64,000 nt of DNA, from assembly GCF_003390325.1 (NCBI RefSeq), contig NZ_QUOK01000001.1, forward strand, positions 186,001-250,000, read 5' to 3'. Position 1 is the first letter of the stretch. Every line of letters begins with the position of its first letter. This DNA comes from Rhodohalobacter sp. SW132 (GTDB lineage Bacteria; Bacteroidota; Rhodothermia; Balneolales; Balneolaceae). This document shows, piece by piece, positions 36,402 through 44,955 of this stretch. Both the position numbers and the translations under genes were made by a program. The notes beneath the pieces were generated by a model that saw only the letters and a list, made by a program, of their open reading frames with translations, was not told the DNA's origin and did not search any database.

Positions 36402-36851
36402 ATGAATTTATGTAAGAAAAACATACCGTCAGATACCTTTACAACGGTTGACTTGTCGGATGTGATAGAGATACGCCGGTATACCAGGAATTTGGCCGGA
36501 ACCCTGGGATTTTCAAAAACAAATCAAACTCAGATTACCAGTGCGGTAAGTGAAATTTGTGAAAATGTGATTGATTTTGCGATCAGAGGTCATGTGAACG
36601 TGAAGTCCGTGAATTTCGAAACCCGCCGGGGTATCCTGATAAAAGTAACAGATTCTGGTCCTGGAATTCTCGACATATCTGCAGCTGTAAAGGATGGATA
36701 TTCAACCCGTAACCGCCTCGGACTGGGCTTGCCGGGCACAAAAAGGTTTATGGATATCTTCAAAGTGCAGTCTAAGCCGGATGACGGAACTAAAGTTGTG
36801 ATGTGCAAGTGGGTTACTGACAGAGACAGATTCATGCTTCAATCAGTTTGA
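36402..36851 (+). CDS. RsbT-like ATP-binding anti-sigma/switch kinase
   Basis: 149 residues of the GHKL ATPase fold. The N-box is E51-x3-N55 ('SEICENVIDFA'), G1 is D84-SGPG, and G2 is GLGLPG (107-112). RsbT-type proteins phosphorylate STAS antagonist proteins and switch on RsbU-type phosphatases in partner-switching pathways. The gene is followed 19 nt later by a kinase whose N terminus looks like the RsbT-binding region of RsbU, so the two proteins probably interact. No STAS gene is seen nearby. Confidence 0.82.
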   Translation: MNLCKKNIPSDTFTTVDLSDVIEIRRYTRNLAGTLGFSKTNQTQITSAVSEICENVIDFAIRGHVNVKSVNFETRRGILIKVTDSGPGILDISAAVKDGYSTRNRLGLGLPGTKRFMDIFKVQSKPDDGTKVVMCKWVTDRDRFMLQSV

Positions 36852-36870
36852 AGAATAGGGCTAAACTATT

Positions 36871-38694
36871 ATGAGTATCGATAAAAGCGACATCAAACAG
36901 ATGTTTTTCGACCGGCTGAACAGTTTTTTAGTAAATCAGTCGGAAGAGAATTTATCTGATATTTATTCTCTTGGCAGGCAGGCTTTGAATAGCGGTTTTG
37001 GACTGCTTGAATTGCTTGAAATCTATCATGAAACCACTGAAAGCAGAGATTTTAATATCAGTGAATCCCAGCAAAAACATCTGAAGATCGCGCTTAGCTT
37101 TCTTACGGAATGCCTTGCTCCCTACGAAATGAAACAGCAAGGGTACGAAGAAATGATTAAAAGTCTCAAAGATCAAAACAATCAGCTGAAAAAAGAGGTT
37201 GAACAGAGAAAACAGGTTGAAAACGAACTTAAGGAAAGTAAAAATCACTTCCAGCAGCTTGTAGAAAATGTGCTCGATATCATAACCATTTTAGACCCCG
37301 ATGGTACGATCCGGTTTCTAAGTCCCTCGGTAAAAAAAGTTTTAGGATATTCGCCCGAAGAGCTTCAGGAAGTGCAGGTATTGGATTTGATCCGTGAGAA
37401 GGATCGTAAGCAGGTAAGGAATAAATTACAGGAAGTTTCTGAAAAACCAGGCAATGAAATTTCTGTGCGATTTGAAATTAAACATAAAAAGGGTCAGTAC
37501 AGGTGCCTGGAAAGCTCAGCAAAAAACGCTGTTAATGCATTGGGGAAGCCGGGAATTATTGTCAATTCACGCGATGTCTCCGAAAGGGTAAAAGCATTTG
37601 AAAAGTTAGAAGCGAGTCGCGAACAGCTTCGGAAAGCGCAAAAAATTGGTATGCTTGGGAGCTGGGAGTGGGATATTGTAAAAGGCGATCTCAATTGGTC
37701 TGGTGAATTGTGCGATATTTATGGGATTCCGGAAGAGGAGAAGCCCCGTACATACAAGGATTTTTTAGATATGATGCCGGATAAGGACCGGGATAGAATG
37801 ATTCGTATCATACGTGATGAGTATATAAAGAAAGATAGTTTCGAATTTGAACACCGAATTGAGCTGCCTGATGGCCGGAAAAAACTACTTTTAGTTCGCG
37901 GAGATGTGATACAGAATGATGAGGGTAAACCTGTGAAGATGATCGGGACCGGACAGGATATTACCAGGATGAAAGAAACAGAACGTAAACTGCGTGAATA
38001 CAGCGATCAGCTGAGACAATTGTCCCGCAAAAATGAACAGGTTCGTGAAAATGAAAGGATTCGTATTTCGCGCAAACTCCATGATGAATTGGGGCAGACA
38101 TTATCTTTACTGAAAGTTGATCTGTTTATTTTACAGCAAAAACTGGATTCAGATGATAAAACTGCAATCCAAAAAGAGTATGTAGTTGAGGAGCTGAAGA
38201 AGTCAATCAAACACGTTGAGACAACGATAAAAACGGTGCAAACCATTTCACGTGAACTGAGACCGCTGATACTGGATGATTTTGGCCTTTCTGAAGCAAT
38301 ATGCTGGCAGCTCGATAAGTTTGAAAGTCATAGTGGAATTACGACCACATTTCAGAATAATACTGACCCTGACCAACATCTTGGTGAAGAAGAAACCACG
38401 GCTGTGTTTAGAATTTTGCAGGAATCATTGACAAATATTCTGCGACATGCAAATGCCAGTAAAGTAGATGTTGAACTGCAAGAGAAAAAAGGCCGATTGG
38501 TCTTAAAAGTTAAAGATGATGGAATTGGCATTCGCTGGGATCAGCTTAAAAACTCTAAATCATTGGGGATACTGGGGATGCGTGAGCGGTGTGCTCTTCT
38601 CGGCGGAGATATATCTTTTGTTGACCAGGATGGGAAGGGAACAACAGTCATTCTTACCATACCATTTGAAAAAGAAGAAGTGTCTGATGGATAG
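36871..38694 (+). CDS. Histidine kinase with RsbU-like N terminus and two PAS domains
   Basis: 607 residues, no transmembrane helix. Residues 1-88 form a four-helix region like the N terminus of RsbU ('LSDIYSLGRQALNSGFGLLELLEIYHE'). A coiled coil (90-125), PAS 1 (about 125-245) and PAS 2 (about 258-372) follow. Then comes a HisKA_3 domain with the phospho-acceptor His404 in 'ISRKLHDELGQTLSLL', and a HATPase_c domain with 'DDGIGIRW' and 'GILGMRERCALLGG'. It should phosphorylate the NarL-type regulator encoded next. The RsbU-like head in place of a PP2C phosphatase suggests input from the RsbT-like protein upstream. Confidence 0.87.
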   Translation: MSIDKSDIKQMFFDRLNSFLVNQSEENLSDIYSLGRQALNSGFGLLELLEIYHETTESRDFNISESQQKHLKIALSFLTECLAPYEMKQQGYEEMIKSLKDQNNQLKKEVEQRKQVENELKESKNHFQQLVENVLDIITILDPDGTIRFLSPSVKKVLGYSPEELQEVQVLDLIREKDRKQVRNKLQEVSEKPGNEISVRFEIKHKKGQYRCLESSAKNAVNALGKPGIIVNSRDVSERVKAFEKLEASREQLRKAQKIGMLGSWEWDIVKGDLNWSGELCDIYGIPEEEKPRTYKDFLDMMPDKDRDRMIRIIRDEYIKKDSFEFEHRIELPDGRKKLLLVRGDVIQNDEGKPVKMIGTGQDITRMKETERKLREYSDQLRQLSRKNEQVRENERIRISRKLHDELGQTLSLLKVDLFILQQKLDSDDKTAIQKEYVVEELKKSIKHVETTIKTVQTISRELRPLILDDFGLSEAICWQLDKFESHSGITTTFQNNTDPDQHLGEEETTAVFRILQESLTNILRHANASKVDVELQEKKGRLVLKVKDDGIGIRWDQLKNSKSLGILGMRERCALLGGDISFVDQDGKGTTVILTIPFEKEEVSDG

Positions 38695-38766
38695 AATCAC
38701 CACTGCTGTCGGCTGAGAATACTCGATTTGAAACTACAAACTATAAAAAAACTATAAAATTGAATT

Positions 38767-39417
38767 ATGATTAATGTAATTGTAGCGGATGATCACCCAC
38801 TGCTTCGTGAGGGGGTTAAAAAAGTATTGACAGAACAATCAAATTCGATCCGGGTGATAAAGGAAGTATCAAATGCCGGTGATCTGATGAACGCCCTCTC
38901 TGAAGAGGAACCGGATCTCGTCATTCTTGATATCACCATGCCGAACCGAAGTGGTCTGGACGCGATGAAGGATATGCAGGATATCCACCCAAAAATTCCG
39001 GTACTTATTTTAAGTATGCATCCGGAAGATCGCTTTGCCATACGTGCCATTAAAGCAGGCGCTTGGGGTTATGTGAACAAGTCGAGTATTGGGGAAGAGC
39101 TTGTAAAATCCATCACAACAATTGTAAAGGAAAAACGCAGATACATTAATTCCAAAGTTGCCGAGGAGCTAGCACGCCAGATCGGAACGCCGTCTGATCA
39201 GCTTCCACACCATGCATTATCCGACAGGGAATTCCAGGTATTTCACAGGGTTGCTTCAGGAATGAAAATAAGCGACATCGCAAAAGAGCTTTCTTTAAGC
39301 GTGCAAACGATCCACACCTATAAAACGAGACTTAAAAAGAAAATGGATCTGAAATCCAACGCAGATCTTACAAGGTATGCAATCCAGCATAACCTGGCGG
39401 ATCTGAACGTAGAATAA
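38767..39417 (+). CDS. NarL/FixJ-family response regulator
   Basis: 216 residues. The receiver domain has Asp8/Asp9 and the phospho-acceptor Asp55 ('LVILDITMPNRSG'), with Lys in 'GAWGYVNKSS'. A LuxR-type helix-turn-helix is at the C terminus ('LSDREFQVFHRVASGMKISDIAKELSLSVQTIHTYKTRLKKK'-type spacing, residues about 145-208). It lies 72 nt after the HisKA_3 kinase, the usual partner type for NarL regulators. Targets are unknown. Confidence 0.92.
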   Translation: MINVIVADDHPLLREGVKKVLTEQSNSIRVIKEVSNAGDLMNALSEEEPDLVILDITMPNRSGLDAMKDMQDIHPKIPVLILSMHPEDRFAIRAIKAGAWGYVNKSSIGEELVKSITTIVKEKRRYINSKVAEELARQIGTPSDQLPHHALSDREFQVFHRVASGMKISDIAKELSLSVQTIHTYKTRLKKKMDLKSNADLTRYAIQHNLADLNVE

Positions 39418-39430
39418 CTGATTCACCGCT

Positions 39431-40837
39431 TTATTCTGTTGTAAATTCCAGAGTGGCACGGGTTCCGTTGTCAGATTCAAGAGATATGGAGCCATTGATC
39501 TGTTCAGCCATTACCTGCGCCAGGTAAAGTCCTGAACAGTTGGTTTGATTCACTTCAAAACCGTGTGGAACTCCGATGCCGTTGTCACTTACAGTAAGCA
39601 AATAATTCTCTCCTTTTTTCTTAAGCGAAACTCTCACTTCTCCGTGTTTCTTTTTCGGGAAGGCATATTTAATGGCGTTGAATAGAAATTCAACGAGGAT
39701 TAAACCAACAGAGCTCGCTTTTTTTAGCTCGAGCCTGAGTTCGCAAATATCGTCCTTCTGAACGGAAATAGAATCTGTGTTTCCAATAATAGAATCGATA
39801 ATCAGATTACAATATTCGTGAACATTTACATCCTCTGAGGATTGATCCTGGTACAAGAGATGGTATACCTCTGCGACTGATTGTATTCGCGCCGAAAGAC
39901 CTTCCAATAGTTCCCTGGCTTCATCAGTTTCAACAGACATCGCTTTAAGGTCGGTTAAACCGCAAATGAGGCTGAATGAATTTTTTGTCCGGTGTTGCAG
40001 CTCCTGAATCATTATCTCTTTAGTCTCAATTTCTTTTTCCAGCAGTTTAATCGTTCTGTTTTTAGGCGTTGCATCCCGAACGGTATACTGAAATCTCCTT
40101 CGTCCATCCTCAAGAAACACGCTGCCGCGAACATCAATTTGTTTGAAGTGATAATCAGGAGTTGTTACCGGAATGTTTTTAAACCATTGGCTGCCGTTGA
40201 TAAATATCTCATGCAGGAAGTTTGCTTCATTCTCAATCTGCTGCAGAAGATCAATTTCCCAGAATTTCTTTCCTGAAAGCTGTTGTCCGGAAACCTTTGT
40301 AAACTCTGCTACAGCAGGATTTACATCAAGCAGTCGGCCGGTATCTGCATCGAAAATAAAAATGGCATCATCTGAATTATTGAACACCATTTCATAGCGG
40401 CTGCTATTTTTAGATGATACCTGTTCTGGATGGATATGATTGTATTGAAATTGAAGTGCCTTCCGGATAGATGAGTCCAGTTTGTTTAGCTCAACGGAGT
40501 TATCCATGATACTTGCGGATACAGGTTTGTCAACACGCGTTTCGTCATGTCGCGATTCATCACCTGAAGTGAACAGAACCGGCAGGCTAAAATAACTCAT
40601 CATGTTCATGATAGACTCTGCCTCCTGCCTGTTTTCAACCAATCCAAGATCCATAACAATCAGATCAATACTGGGTAGGTGTTGTTTGATACTGTTCATT
40701 AGATTCTCGTCGCCGTTGGTGGTTACAACTTCATAACCGCAATGTTTAATCTTATCGGCAATACCCGTAGCCTCTGATGAAGAATCCCCTATAAGCAGGA
40801 TGTTCTTTTTTGCCTTGATGTTGTTTTTTTGTTGCAT
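39431..40837 (-). CDS. Hybrid-type HisKA_2 sensor kinase with receiver-like and PAS domains
   Basis: 468 residues. An N-terminal receiver-like domain (12-125) has Asp63 in 'DLIVMDLGL'. A PAS domain (145-262, 'IFIFDADTGRLLDVNPAV') and a short helix lead to a HisKA_2 domain with His282 in 'MIQELQHRTKNSFSLI'. A HATPase_c domain follows ('SVGLILVEFLFNAIKYAFP', 'VSDNGIGVP'). The kinase has no membrane segment. It converges on the NarL regulator gene with only 14 nt between them. The receiver head could receive phosphate from another kinase. The partner is not known. Confidence 0.86.
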   Translation of the reverse strand: MQQKNNIKAKKNILLIGDSSSEATGIADKIKHCGYEVVTTNGDENLMNSIKQHLPSIDLIVMDLGLVENRQEAESIMNMMSYFSLPVLFTSGDESRHDETRVDKPVSASIMDNSVELNKLDSSIRKALQFQYNHIHPEQVSSKNSSRYEMVFNNSDDAIFIFDADTGRLLDVNPAVAEFTKVSGQQLSGKKFWEIDLLQQIENEANFLHEIFINGSQWFKNIPVTTPDYHFKQIDVRGSVFLEDGRRRFQYTVRDATPKNRTIKLLEKEIETKEIMIQELQHRTKNSFSLICGLTDLKAMSVETDEARELLEGLSARIQSVAEVYHLLYQDQSSEDVNVHEYCNLIIDSIIGNTDSISVQKDDICELRLELKKASSVGLILVEFLFNAIKYAFPKKKHGEVRVSLKKKGENYLLTVSDNGIGVPHGFEVNQTNCSGLYLAQVMAEQINGSISLESDNGTRATLEFTTE

Positions 40838-41163
40838 AACGTAAAATTAGATGCTGTTTTGCAGAACCATTGAATTCACCTGATATTCAATCGGGGAAAA
40901 ACTGCACGGTTTTGCAAAAAAAGTGGTTCTAATTAACATATAGCATTTTCAAGAGATCTGATATGCGTTTGCAGGTGATTCTTAAGTCGTAAATCATTGA
41001 TTTTTATGTAGTAAATTTACTACACGGTGTCTTAAGAGTACTCTTGTGAAAGAATATATAATTCCGATTATCGGGGTATAGAATCCCGGAAGAAAGGTTG
41101 CTTTTTGACCCGTTTAAAACGGGTTGGATATTTCAGCACCAATCTACAGCGTGATTTGAACAG
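40838..41163. promoter_or_regulatory. Palindrome-rich intergenic region upstream of the HisKA_2 kinase
   Basis: No gene. It contains an 18-bp perfect palindrome TGTAGTAAATTTACTACA (41007-41024), flanked by CTTAAG at 40981-40986 and 41031-41036. A 12-bp palindrome AAGAGTACTCTT (41034-41045) and a CCCGTTT/AAACGGG hairpin (41109-41123) are also present. The hairpin lies past the stop of the DUF4440 gene and may act as its terminator. The first palindrome is a good operator candidate. Confidence 0.55.
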
Positions 41164-41610
41164 CTATGGTATCCGGGTAGCCTGCCACGCCACAGCCCGC
41201 CACTCTCCATCTGATTTTCGAAACGTTCCGGTATTATAATAATTAAGAGAGTCATTCTCTGATTCAGCGACCAGCCGAAAAGCGACGACAGCTGTATCTC
41301 CATAGAGCTGAATCTGAACTTCTTCTGAGTGATAGATAAACTCCGGCTCTGACTCCTGATTTCCGCCATTATCGAGACTGCTTAAAATATCACCTTTGGA
41401 TACCCTGCGACCGTCTGAGCCGGTATATATCAGCTCTTCATCCCAAAATCTTTCGTGAATTTCTGAACTATTCTCAGAGGCACCCTGCAGGAAATTGTCT
41501 AATAACTCCCGGAGTTCCTGCTCGTCGTTCACCACATTTTGTTCAGAGGGATGAGTACAGGCTGAGACTAAAAAAATCAGGAAAAAAATCAGAACTTTAA
41601 TCAGGTTCAT
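41164..41610 (-). CDS. DUF4440/SnoaL-like lipoprotein
   Basis: 148 residues. The lipobox is VSAC (Cys18). The mature part has the NTF2-like fold of DUF4440/SnoaL proteins: an N-terminal helix 'LRELLDNFLQGA', then 'LIYTGSDGRRVSKGDILSSL' and the strands 'VQIQLYGDTAVVAFRL' and 'GEWRAVAWQATRI'. Members range from enzymes to ligand-binding proteins, so no reaction is given. It lies 8 nt after the thioesterase gene on the same strand. Confidence 0.75.
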   Translation of the reverse strand: MNLIKVLIFFLIFLVSACTHPSEQNVVNDEQELRELLDNFLQGASENSSEIHERFWDEELIYTGSDGRRVSKGDILSSLDNGGNQESEPEFIYHSEEVQIQLYGDTAVVAFRLVAESENDSLNYYNTGTFRKSDGEWRAVAWQATRIP

Positions 41611-41618
41611 AGCAGGAT

Positions 41619-42035
41619 CTATGTTTTGTTTCGGTACAGTTCAAGTGCATCCACAACTTCAGCAGGAGGACGAATCGGCCGGCCGTCATTCATAAATACC
41701 GTAGTGACAATTCCCTTCAGCATAAGTTCGTTGTCTTGGCTTCGATAAATATCTTGTTCGAAAATATAACGAACATGCCCTTGTCTTCGAATTACAGATC
41801 TCACAGTAAAAATATCGTCTCCCATCAACGGGCGTTTATACTCCAGTTCAATTTTGTGCACTACGGCATCAACACCATTTGTGTGAAGCTCGTTAAAATT
41901 CAGGCCGAGCTCCTTCAGGAACTGGTGGCGGGCATGTTCCAGGTAATTCTGGTAGACGGAGTTATTTACAACACCTTGAGTATCCAGTTCGTAATCCCGA
42001 ACCTGCATCTCAAAGTCAAAATCATAAGATTTCAT
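41619..42035 (-). CDS. Acyl-CoA thioesterase, hotdog fold (4HBT/YbgC-like)
   Basis: 138 residues. The start 'VRDYELDTQGVVNNSVYQNYLEHARHQFL' matches the 4-hydroxybenzoyl-CoA thioesterase family, whose catalytic acid is the Asp in D-x-x-G-x-V-x-N. The central strands are 'KIELEYKRPLMGDDIFTVRS' and 'RYIFEQDIYR'. It hydrolyses acyl-CoA thioesters in the cytosol. The substrate is not predicted. It is followed 8 nt later by the DUF4440 lipoprotein gene. Confidence 0.88.
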   Translation of the reverse strand: MKSYDFDFEMQVRDYELDTQGVVNNSVYQNYLEHARHQFLKELGLNFNELHTNGVDAVVHKIELEYKRPLMGDDIFTVRSVIRRQGHVRYIFEQDIYRSQDNELMLKGIVTTVFMNDGRPIRPPAEVVDALELYRNKT

Positions 42036-42185
42036 TAAAGTGGGTTTAATTATAAATTTGCTTCGACGATAACATACATCACAATTCCTGAAAGATGAAG
42101 CGGCAGATGAAATTATCTGGCATCCTGTTTAAAGTACACCTGCCAGACTAATCAGGTAACCAGTCAAATAAAAAAGAGTAAGACA

Positions 42186-43190
42186 ATGGCTTATAGATTA
42201 TACAGGCAACTGCGCAATTTCGGGTTTATGATGGTGAGTGTGATGTTTGTTTTTCACACCGCACAGGCGCAAGACTTTCCAATGGATAATCTGTCTGAGT
42301 TAACATCCGGCACACCATCAGAAGCCGCTTATTTTTCGGATCATATAATGGGTGGGGAAACGAAATCTCTTCATTTTATTGATTTTCAAAATCGCAGCAT
42401 TATAAAGCGTTTTGATGAGTTCAATACGAGAAATGAAGAACGAGAGCGGATAAGCAGTCGTCAGAGAACCAAATCACTGACCGCAGGTTATATTGATGAT
42501 GAATTTCTGCTCGATACAGAGAGCGGCAGCGGCAAATTTCGGTTTGATGGAGAAGCGGCCGGGCTGATGTTCAGCGGGCAGTCAGCATCGCTTATGCTTT
42601 CGTACGGAAATGCGGAAGCAACTGAGCACGATGGAGATATCAGAAGCATCACAGCTGATCTGAGTTTTGGAGGAAACAAGCACATTTTCAGAAATTTTCT
42701 GCAGCTGCCCATTGGGATCTATGTTCCGGTTCGTCTGAGTGCAGGGTACCGGAATCTTACGATCATTGAAGAGGAAGAAACTGCTCATATCACGAACAGT
42801 GCAATCGGTGCAGGAATTGGGACAAGTGCCCGTATTCCAACATCATTGCCGATTTTTCGCGATAACATCACCGGTTTTGCGTCGCTTGTTCGAAGCGTGG
42901 GCGGAATTGGAGATCTCTCAGGCAGTGAGGACTCTTTTGGTCTGGAGGATGAGCGCATTTTCGGAGGAATACACCTCACACAAAACACCGATTTCAACAT
43001 CGAGGGTAAATTTGAAAATCTTCTTGGTGATAATACCGGGGTTACCATTGGCCTGACACTCCGCTGGATGGCATGGAGTGAAGAGGCTGCGGATAATTTC
43101 CGGGAACTGTTTGATGTGGTTACCGGTCAGCGGGAAGATCTGGTTCAGCGAAGTAGTCAAACGTTCCTTCGGGTTGGTCTGAATTGGTAG
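42186..43190 (+). CDS. Secreted or outer-membrane beta-barrel-like protein
   Basis: 334 residues. The signal peptide is cleaved near 'TAQAQD'. The mature protein alternates strand-like stretches ending in turns ('GLMFSGQSASLMLSYGNA', 'ITADLSFGGNKHIFRNF', 'VTIGLTLRWMAWS') and ends in 'TFLRVGLNW', with a terminal Trp as in many outer-membrane barrels. The family is not recognised. It converges on the FAD-dependent dehydrogenase gene, with 18 nt between the two stops. Confidence 0.6.
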   Translation: MAYRLYRQLRNFGFMMVSVMFVFHTAQAQDFPMDNLSELTSGTPSEAAYFSDHIMGGETKSLHFIDFQNRSIIKRFDEFNTRNEERERISSRQRTKSLTAGYIDDEFLLDTESGSGKFRFDGEAAGLMFSGQSASLMLSYGNAEATEHDGDIRSITADLSFGGNKHIFRNFLQLPIGIYVPVRLSAGYRNLTIIEEEETAHITNSAIGAGIGTSARIPTSLPIFRDNITGFASLVRSVGGIGDLSGSEDSFGLEDERIFGGIHLTQNTDFNIEGKFENLLGDNTGVTIGLTLRWMAWSEEAADNFRELFDVVTGQREDLVQRSSQTFLRVGLNW

Positions 43191-43208
43191 GAAAAACATG
43201 AGATGCCG

Positions 43209-44762
43209 TTATCCGGATTGGGCCGCTTGTTTAGCACAGCGAATTCCATCCATAGCGGCTGATACAATACCGCCTGAGTACCCTGCCCCTTCACCGCACG
43301 GATAGAGTCCGGCTACGCCGGGATGCTGCAGTGTTTTCCAGTCACGCGGAATACTTACCGGGGACGACGTCCGGGTTTCCGGCGCATGCACCACGGCATC
43401 ATTGGTCAGGTATCCCCTCATCGATTTATCGAACTGTTTGAAACCATTTTTCAGGGAATGATAGATGAAATCAGGAAGGACAGATCTAAGGTCAACGGAT
43501 GTAATTCCCGGGGAGTACGATGTGTTGGGGAGGTCATCAGAAACCCGTCCTTCAGTAAAATCGACCAAGCGCTGAGCGGGGGCAGTTTGTGTTTTTCCGC
43601 CTTCAGCCCATGCCTTCTGCTCAATCGATTTTTGAAACTCCATTGCAGCAAGCGGACCATACTCACTGAATGAAGCAAAATCTTTTTCATAGAGCTCTAC
43701 GACAATCCCGGAATTAGCTGTTGCCCGGGCCCGGCGTGAAGAGGACCAGCCGTTGGTTACAATTTCACCCGGTTTTGTGGCGCACGGAGCAATCACACCC
43801 CCCGGACACATACAGAAAGAGTACACCCCGCGTCCATCCACCTGCTTAACGATACTGTAAGCCGATGGCGGCAGATGTGGACTTCGTACATCACAACTGT
43901 ACTGAATGGAGTCGATCAGCGACTGCGAGTGTTCCACACGTACACCCACGGCCAGCGGTTTCAGGTCAATTTTAACACCTTTCCGGTGAAGCATTTCAAA
44001 AATGTCTCTTGCCGAGTGACCGGTTGCCAGGATTACCTTGTCGGAGTGATAGGTTACGCCGCCGAGAGTTTCTACACCGTGAACTTTATCTCTCGTGATG
44101 ATCAGATCGGTGACACGAGTGTTGAAATGGATTTCACCGCCGGAATTGAGTACGCACTCTCTCATCTTTGCGATAATTGGCGGGAGTTTATTCGTGCCGA
44201 TATGCGGATGGGCATCCACCATGATCTCTTTTACAGCGCCGAATCCAACGAAAAGTTCAAGGATTCGCTGAACGTCACCGCGTTTTTTAGAGCGTGTGTA
44301 GAGTTTGCCATCAGAGTACGTGCCGGCACCTCCCTCCCCAAAACAGTAGTTGGAATCTTCGTTTACGACATGATCCACGTTGATCCCTTTCAAATCTTTA
44401 ATCCGCTTTTTTACATCTTTTCCGCGTTCCAGGATAATCGGTTTGAAACCCTCTTCGATCAGCTGCAGGGCGGCAAACAAGCCAGCCGGACCCATGCCTA
44501 CAATCAATACTTCTTTGGCGGAAGAGACATCGGGATAATGGGGCAGCGTTACAGGCTCTTCACTGAACTCCTCATTTACATAAACGTCCACTTTGAGGTT
44601 GATGATCACCTGTTTTTGCCGTGCATCAATCGATCGGCGAAGAATTTGTACGTGCCGGATATCATCTTTTGGAATATTCAATTGCTGAGAAACATGATCC
44701 TTCAGCAGATCTTCCTGAGCGGCAACTTCCGGATAAACGCGTAGCTGGTGAGTTTGGGGCAT
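43209..44762 (-). CDS. FAD-dependent dehydrogenase (COG2509-type)
   Basis: 517 residues. An N-terminal domain of about 85 residues ('LRVYPEVAAQEDLLKDHVSQ') precedes the FAD-binding Rossmann motif GMGPAGLFAALQL. Family marks include 'FGEGGAGTYSDGKLYTRSK', 'VILATGHSARDIFEML', 'VYSFCMCPGGVI' and the closing 'LYPCGEGAGYSGGIVSAAMDG'. It is a conserved but uncharacterised FAD oxidoreductase. Cytosolic. The electron acceptor and substrate are unknown. Confidence 0.9.
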   Translation of the reverse strand: MPQTHQLRVYPEVAAQEDLLKDHVSQQLNIPKDDIRHVQILRRSIDARQKQVIINLKVDVYVNEEFSEEPVTLPHYPDVSSAKEVLIVGMGPAGLFAALQLIEEGFKPIILERGKDVKKRIKDLKGINVDHVVNEDSNYCFGEGGAGTYSDGKLYTRSKKRGDVQRILELFVGFGAVKEIMVDAHPHIGTNKLPPIIAKMRECVLNSGGEIHFNTRVTDLIITRDKVHGVETLGGVTYHSDKVILATGHSARDIFEMLHRKGVKIDLKPLAVGVRVEHSQSLIDSIQYSCDVRSPHLPPSAYSIVKQVDGRGVYSFCMCPGGVIAPCATKPGEIVTNGWSSSRRARATANSGIVVELYEKDFASFSEYGPLAAMEFQKSIEQKAWAEGGKTQTAPAQRLVDFTEGRVSDDLPNTSYSPGITSVDLRSVLPDFIYHSLKNGFKQFDKSMRGYLTNDAVVHAPETRTSSPVSIPRDWKTLQHPGVAGLYPCGEGAGYSGGIVSAAMDGIRCAKQAAQSG

Positions 44763-44911
44763 ATTCTATAAATCAGTTTGGATAAAAGGCTTAAACTAAC
44801 GGTTTTCACAAAGAGTCACACCAGTTGTTTAGAACTGCTTTTTATAAATGAGCCTGAATGAAGAATGAGAATGCAGAACAGAAGGAGAGCTTACCAGTAT
44901 CCGTCTATAAT

Positions 44912-44951
44912 AAAAAACCCGTGCCTGGGTGAGGTTCCGGCACGGGTTTTT
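44912..44951. terminator. Bidirectional Rho-independent terminator of the SPFH operon
   Basis: Perfect 9-bp stem ACCCGTGCC (44917-44925) and GGCACGGGT (44939-44947), A-tract before and T-tract after. It lies directly beyond the stop of the last minus-strand SPFH gene. Confidence 0.92.
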
Positions 44952-44955
44952 AATT

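Noticed and set aside
43875-44744. 289-codon plus-strand frame antisense to the FAD dehydrogenase
   Set aside because: A shadow of a well-supported gene with clear FAD motifs. The antisense translation shows no family features.
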